DNA of 19,107 nucleotides from an uncultured Clostridia bacterium (GCA_947175045.1 CAMWLH010000005.1:1-19107); one strand, 5' to 3'. Shown: positions 1 to 8,861, counted from the stretch's first letter. The notes: a model not told the origin generated them from the sequence alone. A program made the numbers and translations.

Positions 1-1178
1 ATTATTAACAGTGTAACAAATGCAGTAATAAAAGGCTTTTTTCTAATGGAATTGAGATACAATTGTATAGGCTTAAAATATTTCTTGTCGGAATCCTTAC
101 AAATATCAACACCATCAAGAAAATTGAACACCCAAGAAATTCCAAAGAAAAATATTGGGAAATATCCAATTAAAACAAACAGCGCTTTTAGCAGCTGCAA
201 TTCATCCTCAAATATTGAATGAAGATTTCCCACACTTACAAATGAGCTGCCAATAACCATAAAAATCGCGAAAAATCCGGCAGGTGCCGCAATGCAAACA
301 GTACCTTTTATGGTCGCAAATCTTTCTCTGTACATTTTAGCACAATATAAGTATGCTTTATACAGCAAGGGAACAAGAATTATAGCAAGAGCAAAATTCC
401 CCGCGCTAAAGGATATGTTAAAATCAATAACCAATGAAATCAAATCCGACCCGCTTCTGGTTGATGTCTTCATATTTATATAGAAAGTCAGCGTGGATAC
501 CAATGCCAATCCACAGCATATTATTTTTATAAGTGTTTCTTTTCCTATCCTTTTTGTCATAAAAAAGGCCAGTACAATTGCACAAATGATACCAAGTCCA
601 TATCCGGCAAGGCGAAGCAGCTTTATAAAATTATCGAAAACCGCATTGGAGTCGGCAACATATATATTTTTTATGCCATCTTCGCTCTTATACAAATCGT
701 ATGTTTTGTTCTCCGACGCATATGATACACTCACCTTGCCATATTGTGAGCCATTACTGAACACTAATATCCTTCCGGCACCAACCGGAACATCAACAAC
801 GATTTCCTTAGATATCGTTTCATTCCATCGTTCGTCGTTTTCATCAACCCAAATCATCGCTGAATCTTCTTTTGAATACAACCAGTTTCCCTCAGCAGCT
901 TCAGAAAAACTGTATTCTTTCCCGTCAACAATTACGCTATGTAATGCAACCATATTGCCTTGAGCCGCATCGTTTTTTTCCTGAAGCGCTGTGATCCTCA
1001 CCTCTTGAGTAGGCATGGGAATGGTATTGAGTATTATTCCCGAGATAATTGATGACAGAAAAACAATAATACACATTCCCGTTATATATGCTTTAGATTT
1101 ATGCATTTTTTTTTTGAACACTGCTATTGACAAAATCAAAAGCACAAGCGCTCCTATGACCTGTAATAATCTGAACAT
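1..1178 (-). CDS. Large multi-pass membrane protein of unknown function, C-terminus beyond the left edge
   Basis: The 392 codons visible from the ATG at 1178 are open to the edge of the window. GGAGG at 1188-1184 sits 5 bases upstream and decides this start; an in-frame ATG at 1190 is the alternative. I see two N-terminal membrane segments (about residues 5-21 and 31-53), then a polar, beta-rich and probably extracytoplasmic part of about 130 residues (about 55-185). Further hydrophobic segments follow near 186-207, 216-235, 257-278, 293-313, 330-350 and from 380 on. The last part (NSIRKKPFITAF) resembles the start of the membrane core of large DUF6020-type integral proteins found in clostridial surface-polymer loci; this is a resemblance from memory only. 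It lies 47 bp behind the ABC ATPase on the same strand with no terminator between, so it is probably the next gene of the leftward operon. A role in polymer transfer or modification outside the membrane is plausible but unproven. Confidence 0.72.
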   Translation of the reverse strand, partial: MFRLLQVIGALVLLILSIAVFKKKMHKSKAYITGMCIIVFLSSIISGIILNTIPMPTQEVRITALQEKNDAAQGNMVALHSVIVDGKEYSFSEAAEGNWLYSKEDSAMIWVDENDERWNETISKEIVVDVPVGAGRILVFSNGSQYGKVSVSYASENKTYDLYKSEDGIKNIYVADSNAVFDNFIKLLRLAGYGLGIICAIVLAFFMTKRIGKETLIKIICCGLALVSTLTFYINMKTSTRSGSDLISLVIDFNISFSAGNFALAIILVPLLYKAYLYCAKMYRERFATIKGTVCIAAPAGFFAIFMVIGSSFVSVGNLHSIFEDELQLLKALFVLIGYFPIFFFGISWVFNFLDGVDICKDSDKKYFKPIQLYLNSIRKKPFITAFVTLLI

Positions 1179-1225
1179 TATTTCCTCCATATTATCTTAT
1201 GTGATTGCTGTTTTCAATGAATTTA

Positions 1226-1984
1226 TCATTCCGCCCCCGGCAGGAAACCCGTTTTAAGGTATTTTTCATACTCATCGCAAATTCCAGTTGCGTCTCCAAA
1301 CGCGACTTGTTTGCCGTGATTCAGCCACAGCACCTTATTGCACATTCTTCTTATCTGCGGTATCGAATGCGAAACCAAGATTGTCGCTTTTCCGTTCCGA
1401 ATGATCTCGCGCATTTTTGCCTCGCTTTTCTCGCGAAACGCTCCGTCACCGACGGAAAGAACTTCATCAAGAATCAGTATCTCAGGCTCGACCATGCTTG
1501 CTATCGAAAAAGCAATACGAGATTTCATACCGCTTGAAAGCTGCTTGAACGGACGTTGCTCAAAATCCTTAAGCCCTGAAAATTCAAGGATCTCAGGATA
1601 TTTTCTGTCCATAAATTCTCGGGTATATCCCAGCATTGCACCACGCAGATAAGCGTTCTCTTTAAGGTTCAATTCTCCGTCAAATCCGCTGCTCAATTCA
1701 AGAAGCGCAGCGACTTTACCGTTTACTCTTACATACCCTTTAGATGGACGCATGATTTGTGTGACCACCTTCAGCAGCGTGGATTTACCCGCGCCGTTTG
1801 TCCCTATAATCCCAAGCATATCGCCTTGAAATATCGAAAAAGAGACATCATTTACAGCCATGAAAGACTCAACATGATAATTTCTTGTGAACTTGCGCAT
1901 GACAAATTCTTTAAGCCCTATATTTCTCAAGTCTCCGGTAATATATTCCACCGAGATGTTTTTCGCTTCCACGATTGCGCTCAT
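1226..1984 (-). CDS. ABC transporter ATP-binding protein, teichoic-acid/polysaccharide exporter (left copy)
   Basis: This is the cytoplasmic ATPase that powers export of an undecaprenyl-linked polymer, in the TagH/Wzt/KpsT family. Visible motifs are Walker A GTNGAGKST (61-69), signature LSSGMKSR (149-156), Walker B ILILDE (169-174) and the switch histidine in VSHS (about 206). The protein is about 252 residues and ends soon after the ATPase fold. It therefore lacks the C-terminal carbohydrate-binding domain of long Wzt proteins and the extracellular tail of TagH. I chose the ATG at 1984 because GGGAG lies just upstream; an in-frame ATG at 1996 overlaps the permease stop as TAATG and would add four residues. 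It follows its permease directly and is clearly paralogous to the ATPase at 14299-15039, with more than half of residues matching by eye. Confidence 0.95.
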   Translation of the reverse strand: MSAIVEAKNISVEYITGDLRNIGLKEFVMRKFTRNYHVESFMAVNDVSFSIFQGDMLGIIGTNGAGKSTLLKVVTQIMRPSKGYVRVNGKVAALLELSSGFDGELNLKENAYLRGAMLGYTREFMDRKYPEILEFSGLKDFEQRPFKQLSSGMKSRIAFSIASMVEPEILILDEVLSVGDGAFREKSEAKMREIIRNGKATILVSHSIPQIRRMCNKVLWLNHGKQVAFGDATGICDEYEKYLKTGFLPGAE

Positions 1985-1995
1985 ATATTCTCCCA

Positions 1996-2790
1996 TTAAA
2001 TGTAATACAGAAATTTGTAATTTTTCTTCTTGTATATGATCCCGCCGATAACCAACACTAACAGGGCATACCCCGCGGCAAGAAGATGAAAGGTCGGTTT
2101 AGGAATAACTCCGTCAAGAATTATCTTGCGGAAATACCTTATATAAACATAAATCGGATTAAGATAAAACAAATACTGCTTGTGAATATCATACGCGTCA
2201 ATGGAATAGAAAATTGCCGAAAGATACATCAGCAGCAGTGTGAAAATGTCATAAAGATATTTCATATCGCGGAACATCATAAACAGCGCCGATAGTATCA
2301 GACCCATTCCGATATTGAACAACACAAGGCAAAAAATCGGATATAGCAGCAGGACAAATTTCCATGTAAACGCAACGCCGTCTATCGCGCAGAAAACAAA
2401 AAGTATCACCAGATTTATGCCAAAGTTTATCAGCGATGACACGTTTGCCGATAGAAGGAACATATATTTGGGCACATTTACCTTTGAGAAAATTCCCGCA
2501 TTGTTGTAAAGTGAGGACATTCCCGAATTTGTGGACTCCTTAAAATATCCGTAAAGCAGATTTCCGCAGAAAAGATAAATTATATAGTGATCTATGCTTC
2601 TGCCGAAAAACTGCGTGAAAACCAGTGCCATAACGCTAAGTGTCATAAGAGGTCCCAGTACGCTCCACAGCATTCCAAGCACGGTGCGCTTGTATTTCTT
2701 GGTGAAATCCCGCTTAACAAGCTCCTCAAAAAGAAAACGGTTTTGTTTCAGCTGTTCAATTTTACTTTTCAGAAATCGCCTAGTGCTCAA
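1996..2790 (-). CDS. ABC-2 type permease, teichoic-acid/polysaccharide exporter (left copy)
   Basis: This 264-residue membrane protein belongs to the TagG/Wzm (ABC-2) family, the transmembrane half of the exporter that moves a finished lipid-linked polymer across the membrane. Family traits are the N-terminal amphipathic stretch FEELVKRDFTKKYKRT before the first membrane helix, LGMLWSVLGPL, the mid-protein VPKYMFLLS, and NPIYVYIRYFR near the C-terminus. About six hydrophobic segments are visible. The start is a TTG at 2790, preceded by GGAG 9 bases upstream; no ATG fits. It lies 21 bp behind the TagB-GT4 fusion gene and its stop overlaps the first possible ATPase ATG, so the pair is translationally coupled. 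It aligns end to end with the permease at 13505-14281, including the NYKF(L/I)YY tail. Confidence 0.95.
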   Translation of the reverse strand: MSTRRFLKSKIEQLKQNRFLFEELVKRDFTKKYKRTVLGMLWSVLGPLMTLSVMALVFTQFFGRSIDHYIIYLFCGNLLYGYFKESTNSGMSSLYNNAGIFSKVNVPKYMFLLSANVSSLINFGINLVILFVFCAIDGVAFTWKFVLLLYPIFCLVLFNIGMGLILSALFMMFRDMKYLYDIFTLLLMYLSAIFYSIDAYDIHKQYLFYLNPIYVYIRYFRKIILDGVIPKPTFHLLAAGYALLVLVIGGIIYKKKNYKFLYYI

Positions 2791-2811
2791 AGCTCACGTC
2801 TCCTTTTGGGG

Positions 2812-5238
2812 TTATTCAAATATCTTCTCAAACTCCTCTATGCATTCTGCATTATAGGCATCGTAATCAATGTCTAAAGTCTTTACCTCATCATTGATCA
2901 GCATACTTAAGCCATTATAAACGCCGTCCTCCGAATTCTCAACAAGAGTTCCGCCGTACCTAGTCAAGAAACCATGGGGACCACTTACATCTGTTGCTAC
3001 AATCGGTAGCCCCATCATATCTGCTTCAAACAAAACCATAGGTAACCCCTCATAAAAGGAACTCATTATAAAATAATCACAAGCCTTTACTATTGGGTAA
3101 GGATTAGAAACAGCAAGCAAGAGAATAACATTATTCTCCAACCCAAGACGCTTTACCTTGTTTTTAAGATTTTCATATCCTTTATTGCGTGAATTCCCGC
3201 CCATAATAATCAACACGATATCATGATTGTCTTGCCAAAGCTTATAAAACGCGTTGACAAGCCTGTCATGCCCCTTTTCGGGCGAATAGCGCCCGATGTT
3301 GATGATTTTCTTACAATTAGAATGCATAATCTCTTCAAACCTTGCTCTGCTGACAGAGCATTTTGTGGTTCTATCCAGAGTTAAGGATTCCTTTGAACGC
3401 AACAAAATTGTTTTATAATCTATTGTGTTTTTGACAGTAATTATATTGTCTGATTTATTAGATATCTTTGTAACAGACGAAATGATATCGTCAGAAACAG
3501 TCACTACTGCATCATAATTTTGATAAGCATATTGAAGGATATCGAATCTCTGGTTTGCTTTGGATTTCATTTCAGAAATCATATCATTATGCACCCAAAT
3601 TGCATTTTTTCCTTCAAAAGCACTATACATAAGTATATATTCACGCTCATATCCACAAAACTGAATTGCCCTATCAAATCTTGCATTTCCATATGCTCGT
3701 AAAAAGTTCTGATTAACTCTGTTTTTCTGATATCGCATATATTTTTTTGCTGATATTATATTTTTATTAAACAGTTTTCTGATTACTCTATCATATACTG
3801 TTAGATTGAAATATTCCGAGACAGCAAAGAAATTAATTTTTTCATTAAATGTTACCAATTGTGCGGCATGCTTTTTTGCTTTTCCCTGGCAAAACGAAAT
3901 ATAGTAATTCCTTTTATCCAAATCCAAAGAATTTGTCAGCGAGCGCAAGGAGGTTGTAATGCCGTTTTTATCAAGGTTACCTGCATAAATCAGAACATTT
4001 TCCTTCCCATTGCAGGGAATTTTTTCAACGGCAAGCCCTGTATCCATCCCTAAAATAACTCTGTCGCAAAGCTGCCTTGATGCGTTAATGTTATCAAAAC
4101 GGCAAAACTCCTCAACAAATCCGCTGTAATCACGTATATCTTCGCTGCGAAGCTCCGACAGCAGATCGGGAACATTATAAACCTTTGGAAACGGAAGCTC
4201 GTCCATATCGAGATACATTCCGCGTTTTTCAAGATACTCCTCTTTATCATAAGGAAAAAGCACTATTTTTCGACGCGTGCATGCAAAATCGAAAAAAACA
4301 CTGGAGTAGTCTGTAACAAGCGCGTCAGCAATATTCAGAAACTCATAGGTCTCGTATTTTTCGGGAAACTTTTTTATATGCTTTAGTGACTTTATTTCAA
4401 CATCATTTTTAGCATGAACCGCCATCGGGTGAATATTGATATAAAGCACCTCGTCATCGTTCATCAACCTATCAAGCTCATATAGAAAATACATCAGATA
4501 AACATCGTTGCGCCCATATCCGATCTTGTCTACTGTTCCTCTCCATGTAGGCATATATGCGTAAACACGCATTTCCGAAAGCCCCAGCTGCTCACGCAGA
4601 GCAGTTCTTGCCTCATTGTTAAAAAATGCTTCATTACGAGGATAACCTCCTAAAACATATGACCCGCTTGAAATGTTTTCAAGCATATAATCTCTTATTA
4701 TCACATCTTTTGTAAAGACATTCGGATAAAGCAGGTAATCGGAGCAAACAAGATTTTTTTGCACATTTCCGAAAAAAACATCATTATGCACACTTCTTCC
4801 CATTGCTTTAAGCGGAGTACCATGCCATGTGTTAAGGTATATCTGCCCCTCCTTTTTTATAAAATAATTCGGAAAAGTTGCGTCATTTATAAGGTATTTT
4901 GCACTGGCAAGTAACCGCATATATTCATCGGAAGCATATAAAACCAGCTCTACATTTTCAATCTCAGCCGATTTAAGTATCGCCTTTATTTTTTTCATAT
5001 GTCTTCCCCATGAGGAAAGATATACTTTATAACCAGCATATTTTTCATCAGAAGTAATATATTTTAATATCGCATAGATGTTTCCATCCACTTTTGTTGC
5101 AGACTGCGATTCAAGCAAAATAACATTTTCTTCAATGGGCAGGTCTTCATAGTACTTAATATAATCGCACTTAGCCCTCCAAAACGGATCCTTCAGCTTC
5201 TTTATGACACTTTTCAGATATGTGAACGGATTTTTCAC
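2812..5238 (-). CDS. CDP-glycerol glycerophosphotransferase (TagB/TagF-like) fused to a C-terminal GT4 glycosyltransferase
   Basis: This 808-residue protein has two catalytic parts. Residues about 30-395 are a Glyphos_transf (PF04464-type) domain with WHGTPLK (138-144, catalytic His 139), YMPTWRG (228-234), NIHP (268-271) and [11 protein letters not shown] (308-318). It should transfer glycerol phosphate from CDP-glycerol to a lipid-linked acceptor or growing chain. Residues about 412-808 are a GT-B glycosyltransferase of family 4, with [10 protein letters not shown] (647-656), EGLP (730-733) and FEAD (737-740), the usual E-x7-E nucleotide-sugar pair. The start is a GTG at 5238 that overlaps the tagD stop as GTGA, with GGAGGAG just upstream. 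Direct coupling to tagD, which makes CDP-glycerol, strongly supports the substrate. The GT4 half is visibly more AT-rich than tagD and the genes upstream of it. Sugar donor and linkage cannot be read from sequence. Confidence 0.93.
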   Translation of the reverse strand: MKNPFTYLKSVIKKLKDPFWRAKCDYIKYYEDLPIEENVILLESQSATKVDGNIYAILKYITSDEKYAGYKVYLSSWGRHMKKIKAILKSAEIENVELVLYASDEYMRLLASAKYLINDATFPNYFIKKEGQIYLNTWHGTPLKAMGRSVHNDVFFGNVQKNLVCSDYLLYPNVFTKDVIIRDYMLENISSGSYVLGGYPRNEAFFNNEARTALREQLGLSEMRVYAYMPTWRGTVDKIGYGRNDVYLMYFLYELDRLMNDDEVLYINIHPMAVHAKNDVEIKSLKHIKKFPEKYETYEFLNIADALVTDYSSVFFDFACTRRKIVLFPYDKEEYLEKRGMYLDMDELPFPKVYNVPDLLSELRSEDIRDYSGFVEEFCRFDNINASRQLCDRVILGMDTGLAVEKIPCNGKENVLIYAGNLDKNGITTSLRSLTNSLDLDKRNYYISFCQGKAKKHAAQLVTFNEKINFFAVSEYFNLTVYDRVIRKLFNKNIISAKKYMRYQKNRVNQNFLRAYGNARFDRAIQFCGYEREYILMYSAFEGKNAIWVHNDMISEMKSKANQRFDILQYAYQNYDAVVTVSDDIISSVTKISNKSDNIITVKNTIDYKTILLRSKESLTLDRTTKCSVSRARFEEIMHSNCKKIINIGRYSPEKGHDRLVNAFYKLWQDNHDIVLIIMGGNSRNKGYENLKNKVKRLGLENNVILLLAVSNPYPIVKACDYFIMSSFYEGLPMVLFEADMMGLPIVATDVSGPHGFLTRYGGTLVENSEDGVYNGLSMLINDEVKTLDIDYDAYNAECIEEFEKIFE

Positions 5239-5624
5239 TTCTTAAGCTCCTCCTTGATCTGAGTAGTAGAGATCTCCGGCGTCCTGGGCAGATAGACCAC
5301 GTCACAGTACTCCTTCAAAAAATCGAATTTACCCGTCCAGTCGTCACCCATAACAAAGGTATCCACATGATACTCTTTAACATCGCTGATCTTCTGTTCC
5401 CAGTTGTTCTCAGGAATAACAAGATCGACATAGCGTATAGCTTCAAGAAGCTGCTTTCTTATTTCATAGGAAAAATAGCATTTCTTCTGCTTTTCGTTCC
5501 AGTTGAACTCGTCGGTGGACAAAACTACTATCAGATAATCCCCCAGAGCCTTTGCTCTTTTAAGAAGCTGAATATGCCCATAATGCAGCAAATCAAACGT
5601 ACCATAGGTTATGACCCTTTTCAT
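5235..5624 (-). CDS. tagD: Glycerol-3-phosphate cytidylyltransferase
   Basis: The enzyme makes CDP-glycerol from CTP and sn-glycerol 3-phosphate in the cytoplasm, the activated precursor of poly(glycerol phosphate) teichoic acids. The 129-residue length is that of TagD. It shows the nucleotidyltransferase motif HYGH (14-17) after TYGTFDLL, and near the C-terminus RTPEISTT (114-121), matching the family RTxGISTT motif with PE in place of the usual xG. The ATG at 5624 is 4 bp past the licD-type stop and has AAGGAAG upstream. The final codons overlap the GTG of the glycerophosphotransferase fusion. It is the only CDP-glycerol-forming gene in the window, although both operons contain a glycerophosphotransferase domain. 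Confidence 0.96.
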   Translation of the reverse strand: MKRVITYGTFDLLHYGHIQLLKRAKALGDYLIVVLSTDEFNWNEKQKKCYFSYEIRKQLLEAIRYVDLVIPENNWEQKISDVKEYHVDTFVMGDDWTGKFDFLKEYCDVVYLPRTPEISTTQIKEELKK

Positions 5625-5628
5625 TATC

Positions 5629-6441
5629 TCACGTTTCTTCCTTTACTATTTTTATAAAATGCCCCCGACGTTCTTTTTCTTCGGGATATGTCATGTAATC
5701 TCCGTACATATTTTCAAGAAGACCTCTCCGACCGATCGGCGCGGAAAATTTCTCTCCCTCAAATTCTATAAGCTCCGACTCTCTGAACCAATCCTTGTCA
5801 TAGCTTTCTTTTGGGTATCCATGAGCTCCGCCTATTGTGCAAAGCCTCTTGCCGGCAAACATTTTCCTTGTCGCTTCTCTGAAAAACTTTATAAACCCGC
5901 ACGGAAACAGCTTTACAAAATTCAGCAGCATTATCACAATCTTTTTTCTGTATCCAATCGGATAAGTCGGACTGACTTTTGCCATCAAAGCCGTCGTGAA
6001 AAACAGGTTAATTTTAAAATAAACCGCTGCCGTTTTCTCGTTTTCCGGACATCTGTCCAGCGGGAAAATATCAATATAGCACCCGTTGTTTATGCCGGAG
6101 CCCTCAAAGATTTCCTCATAAACATGGTATCGATTTGAACGCAGCTTAGCGAAATAAAACGGGTACATTTTATCGCTTCTGCCGTCCTGATAGCAATAAT
6201 CGGCATCCGGACAACTCCTCATAATTTTTGCCAGCCTGTTATAATCTTTCCTTGGCATAACCACGTCAACATCGTCGTCCCATGGAATGAAACCGCCATG
6301 CCGTACCGCGCCAAGAAGCGTTCCGGCAGTAATGAAATATTTCAGTCCATATTTCTCACAAAGTCCGCGAAAATACTTTAGTATTTCCAGTTCGCATTCA
6401 TGAAGCTCAGCTAAATCAAACTGTGACTCCTGTTTGCTCAA
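5629..6441 (-). CDS. LicD-family phosphotransferase
   Basis: LicD/fukutin-type enzymes transfer phosphocholine or another CDP-activated phospho-alcohol onto a surface glycan. The diagnostic block runs over residues 40-67 of the 270-residue product: [21 protein letters not shown] and MPRKDY, with the metal-binding Asp cluster intact. A second typical region, [16 protein letters not shown], follows later. I set the start at a TTG at 6441: it overlaps the stop of the upstream glycosyltransferase as TTGA and has GGGGAG about 8 bases upstream. An ATG at 6495 would add 18 cysteine-rich residues unlike the family and lie deep inside the upstream gene. No choline kinase or CTP:phosphocholine cytidylyltransferase is in the window, so the donor is unknown; CDP-glycerol from the adjacent tagD is a possibility. 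Confidence 0.92.
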   Translation of the reverse strand: MSKQESQFDLAELHECELEILKYFRGLCEKYGLKYFITAGTLLGAVRHGGFIPWDDDVDVVMPRKDYNRLAKIMRSCPDADYCYQDGRSDKMYPFYFAKLRSNRYHVYEEIFEGSGINNGCYIDIFPLDRCPENEKTAAVYFKINLFFTTALMAKVSPTYPIGYRKKIVIMLLNFVKLFPCGFIKFFREATRKMFAGKRLCTIGGAHGYPKESYDKDWFRESELIEFEGEKFSAPIGRRGLLENMYGDYMTYPEEKERRGHFIKIVKEET

Positions 6442-7424
6442 TTCTGCGGCTCCCCTCTCTTTTTCCGGCGTACAGCAAAGGCATAAAATCGCCACGCAAA
6501 GGAAATCAGAAGTGTTTTTACCCTCTCCTTTGCTGTAAAATCTCTCTCCGCCATAATATGACCCAGGTTTTTACGCAGCTCTTTCCTTGCCGCGTCAACT
6601 ATCTCTGTCGAATTATCGGGCAGAAACCTCACATATCTTGAACATATATCGAAATCGGTTCTCAGCAGCTCGTTGAGATAATACCTAAGTAAACTCTCGT
6701 CGTCTTGAGTCATATTTATTATTTCAAGCGGAACACTTCGCCAATCTGACAGGCTTTTTGCGTTGGGAGCACTGTAACAAGCGCTGCCGCTATGCTGCAC
6801 ATAGTGATATTTAGGCTTACTCTCCAGCACGATTTTTTTCGCTGCCAGAGCCGCTTCAACGCTGAAAAGGAAGTCCTCGCCAACGGAATATCTTATATTG
6901 AAACTCATACCATCCAACAATTCCCGCCGAAACAGCTTGCTGTGAACATATTTTCCAAAATTCTTCAAGAAATTCGTTTCCGCGCTGCGGAGCCCGCCGG
7001 CAACCATTGTTTGTTCGGGAGAGCACGCGATTACGGATTTCCCGTTTTCATACTCAATTACCACGCCACACTGCACAATATCTGCATTATGCCTCATTGC
7101 AGCAGAAAGCAGATAATCCAACATATCGGATTCAAAGTAATCGTCACTGTCGCAAAACGCTACCCATTTTCCGCTTGCGTGGCAAAGTCCCTTGTTTCTT
7201 GCCGACGATATCCCACCGTTGTCCTGCCTTATGAGCTTTATTCTTTTATCCTCCGAGACAAGCTCCCGACATATCTCACCGCTTCTATCCTCCGAGCCGT
7301 CGTCGACAATGATGATCTCCAGATTATCATAGGTCTGTGCGGAAAGCGACCCTATGCATTTAGCTATATATTTCTCGCAATTATACATCGGTACGATCAC
7401 GGAAATAAGCGGCTTATCATTCAT
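6438..7424 (-). CDS. GT2 family glycosyltransferase
   Basis: This is a cytoplasmic inverting GT-A glycosyltransferase adding one sugar to a lipid-linked intermediate. The 328-residue product shows SVIVPMYNCEKYI (8-20), VDDGSEDRSG (40-49), NGGISSARNKG (69-79), the metal-binding CDSDD (91-95) and the acceptor-side VGED (181-184). The ATG at 7424 gives the canonical family N-terminus. An ATG at 7466 in the same frame lies well inside the upstream GT4 gene and adds an unrelated 14-residue leader. The chosen ATG begins 1 bp after the GT4 stop, so the two are coupled. The donor sugar cannot be deduced. Confidence 0.93.
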   Translation of the reverse strand: MNDKPLISVIVPMYNCEKYIAKCIGSLSAQTYDNLEIIIVDDGSEDRSGEICRELVSEDKRIKLIRQDNGGISSARNKGLCHASGKWVAFCDSDDYFESDMLDYLLSAAMRHNADIVQCGVVIEYENGKSVIACSPEQTMVAGGLRSAETNFLKNFGKYVHSKLFRRELLDGMSFNIRYSVGEDFLFSVEAALAAKKIVLESKPKYHYVQHSGSACYSAPNAKSLSDWRSVPLEIINMTQDDESLLRYYLNELLRTDFDICSRYVRFLPDNSTEIVDAARKELRKNLGHIMAERDFTAKERVKTLLISFAWRFYAFAVRRKKRGEPQN

Positions 7425-7425
7425 T

Positions 7426-8550
7426 TCATTCCGGCTTTCGGTAAGTTTTTTCAATGCTCTCGGCAACCGATTTTATATCATAACCCTTTTCCTTGATCAA
7501 GTCTGCCGTATTTGAGATTCTGTCAACCGCCCTTGCGGCTTTGATAATCATATCTGCCCATACCTCTGCACCATCACTCAGCTTTGCTGCGGTAATGATA
7601 TCCGACACAAACGCCTCGGAAGGTATATACTCCGAGCAAACTACCGGCAAAGCCGAAGCCTGGGCTTCTACGGCAACTATACCCAAACCCTCAAAAAAGC
7701 TGGGAAAAGCGAACACGTCTGCTGCGCAAAGTATATTTTCCACATCGGGAGTTGTGCCGTAAAAAATCACCTTGTCCGACAGACCGAGTGCGTTGGTCTT
7801 TTCTTTAAGCTCCTCCTCTTTGTCGCCCTCCCCTACCAGGAGCAAAACGCATTTTACTCTGCGTTGGATCAGCGCTTTCAAGACATCAAGCAGAAAAATC
7901 TGGTTTTTCTGCTCGCTTAATCTGCCTATATTTACTATCAGCAGCTCATCGGATATCCCGAGTTCGCGCCTTTTACGATCCCTCTTCCCCTTATCAAAAG
8001 CGAAGCGGCTTGTATCTATTCCGTCGGGAATCATCTCATATCCGTTAGAGGAAACAACACTCTTCGGGAGCATAAATTCCGCGGCAGCATGGGAACAAGC
8101 CCAGAAGTCCGTAAACACATTATAATAAAACTGCTTGCAAACATTATGAAGCAGCACCTTAAAAGAACGCATAAAAGCGCTTCTCTTGATCGCCGTATTA
8201 TGGCTGTGCACTATGAGTTTTTCAACTCCGCATTTTTTCGCTATAGCTCCATAGCGGAATGATACGGCATGAAAAATATTCAGATGAACAACGTCATACC
8301 TGCGGTCTTTCAGTATTTTTTTGAATCTCCGGTAATTATCTGTCAGCCTTTTCTGGCTTCCCGAAAGCTCGATAAGATCAACACCCATAGCTTTCAGCTC
8401 GTCCGAAAAAATACTTGGTCTCATCTGTGCCGCTATAATGTCTATATCCAAGCCACCTTTGTTCATGCTTTTCAGCACATTATATAAAAAGGATTCTATC
8501 CCGCCGGATTCCCAGCTTTCGCAGAATATGCATATCCTTCGTTCTAACAT
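7426..8550 (-). CDS. GT4 family glycosyltransferase, first gene of the leftward operon
   Basis: This 374-residue GT-B retaining glycosyltransferase resembles EpsF/capsular GT4 enzymes. The N-terminal half has SGGIESFL (15-22), the conserved DVVHLN (86-91) and VHSHN (114-118). The C-terminal nucleotide-sugar half has NIGRLSEQKN (207-216), LVGEGD (238-243), and FPSFFEGLG (282-290) with the second acidic residue at Glu295. The ATG at 8550 has GGGGAG 4 bases upstream. Being promoter-proximal in the left operon, it would be the first gene transcribed when the invertible promoter points left. No convincing fixed promoter is visible in the 92 bp between it and the left inverted repeat. Confidence 0.94.
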   Translation of the reverse strand: MLERRICIFCESWESGGIESFLYNVLKSMNKGGLDIDIIAAQMRPSIFSDELKAMGVDLIELSGSQKRLTDNYRRFKKILKDRRYDVVHLNIFHAVSFRYGAIAKKCGVEKLIVHSHNTAIKRSAFMRSFKVLLHNVCKQFYYNVFTDFWACSHAAAEFMLPKSVVSSNGYEMIPDGIDTSRFAFDKGKRDRKRRELGISDELLIVNIGRLSEQKNQIFLLDVLKALIQRRVKCVLLLVGEGDKEEELKEKTNALGLSDKVIFYGTTPDVENILCAADVFAFPSFFEGLGIVAVEAQASALPVVCSEYIPSEAFVSDIITAAKLSDGAEVWADMIIKAARAVDRISNTADLIKEKGYDIKSVAESIEKTYRKPE

Positions 8551-8642
8551 TCGCTCCCCTTCTGTTTTCTCACATCAGACTGTCGGGTTAATACAGTTGT
8601 TCTTTTAGGCATTCTTGTTAAAGTTGCGAGAAATCTGTTTAC

Positions 8643-8675
8643 AAATTACAACACAACCCCAATTATGTTGTAAAC
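8643..8675 (+). repeat. Left arm of the 33-bp perfect inverted repeat
   Basis: This arm is the exact reverse complement of 8862-8894. Inside it, positions 8646-8673 form a dyad: arms TTACAACACAA and TTATGTTGTAA around the 6-bp core CCCCAA (8657-8662). The 11-6-11 geometry is that of dif/Xer-type tyrosine-recombinase sites. Confidence 0.95.
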
Positions 8676-8783
8676 GGGGTTATCAAAAACGCTCTATTTT
8701 CCTATATTTTTTTTAAAAAAATGTAATTACAAGGCGTGTTGGCATGAAAAAAACTGCAAAATAGCCTAATAGGTAAAAAAGGC

Positions 8784-8812
8784 TTGACAAATTCAGCACC
8801 CTGTGATATAAT
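8784..8812 (+). promoter_or_regulatory. Consensus housekeeping-sigma promoter, currently facing the rightward operon
   Basis: The -35 TTGACA (8784-8789) and -10 TATAAT (8807-8812) are both perfect consensus and are separated by exactly 17 bp. TG at 8804-8805 one base before the -10 adds an extended -10 element. Transcription should begin near 8818-8820. An AGCCT/AGGCT dyad (8763-8767, 8780-8784) overlaps the first base of the -35. It is the only strong promoter seen in the intergenic region and lies inside the inverted-repeat pair. Confidence 0.9.
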
Positions 8813-8823
8813 ATTTAATGTAT

Positions 8824-8856
8824 TATGTGTATCACTGGCGTGTTTTGAAACACATA
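8824..8856 (+). promoter_or_regulatory. Nested dyads just downstream of the transcription start (possible operator or leader RNA fold)
   Basis: GTGTTT (8840-8845) and AAACAC (8848-8853) form a compact 6+2+6 dyad. A longer-range pair, TATGTGT (8824-8830) and ACACATA (8850-8856), shares its right half with the first, so the two folds would exclude each other in RNA. The block lies within the invertible segment and so stays 5-40 nt downstream of the start in either orientation. A repressor operator or leader structure is possible; function is not established. Confidence 0.4.
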
Positions 8857-8861
8857 CAGCG

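Noticed and set aside
493..963. Plus-strand open frame of 156 codons (and similar ones at 1015-1257 and 292-483)
   Set aside because: They lie antisense to the open membrane-protein frame, lack ribosome sites and have no recognisable motifs.
5611..6138. Plus-strand open frame of 175 codons
   Set aside because: It is antisense to the LicD-type gene, whose motifs are unmistakable; the frame has no ribosome site or family features.
6792..7496. Plus-strand open frame of 234 codons
   Set aside because: It is the antisense shadow of the GT2 gene at 6438-7424 and shows no domain signature.
8551..8642. A fixed leftward promoter between the left repeat and the first left gene
   Set aside because: No -35/-10 pair with 16-18 bp spacing was found on the minus strand. 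A weak promoter cannot be excluded by eye.
8703..8736. Leftward promoter in the current spacer, TTGTAA with TATAGG
   Set aside because: Spacing is about 20 bp and both hexamers are poor; it is mostly the T8A7 tract.
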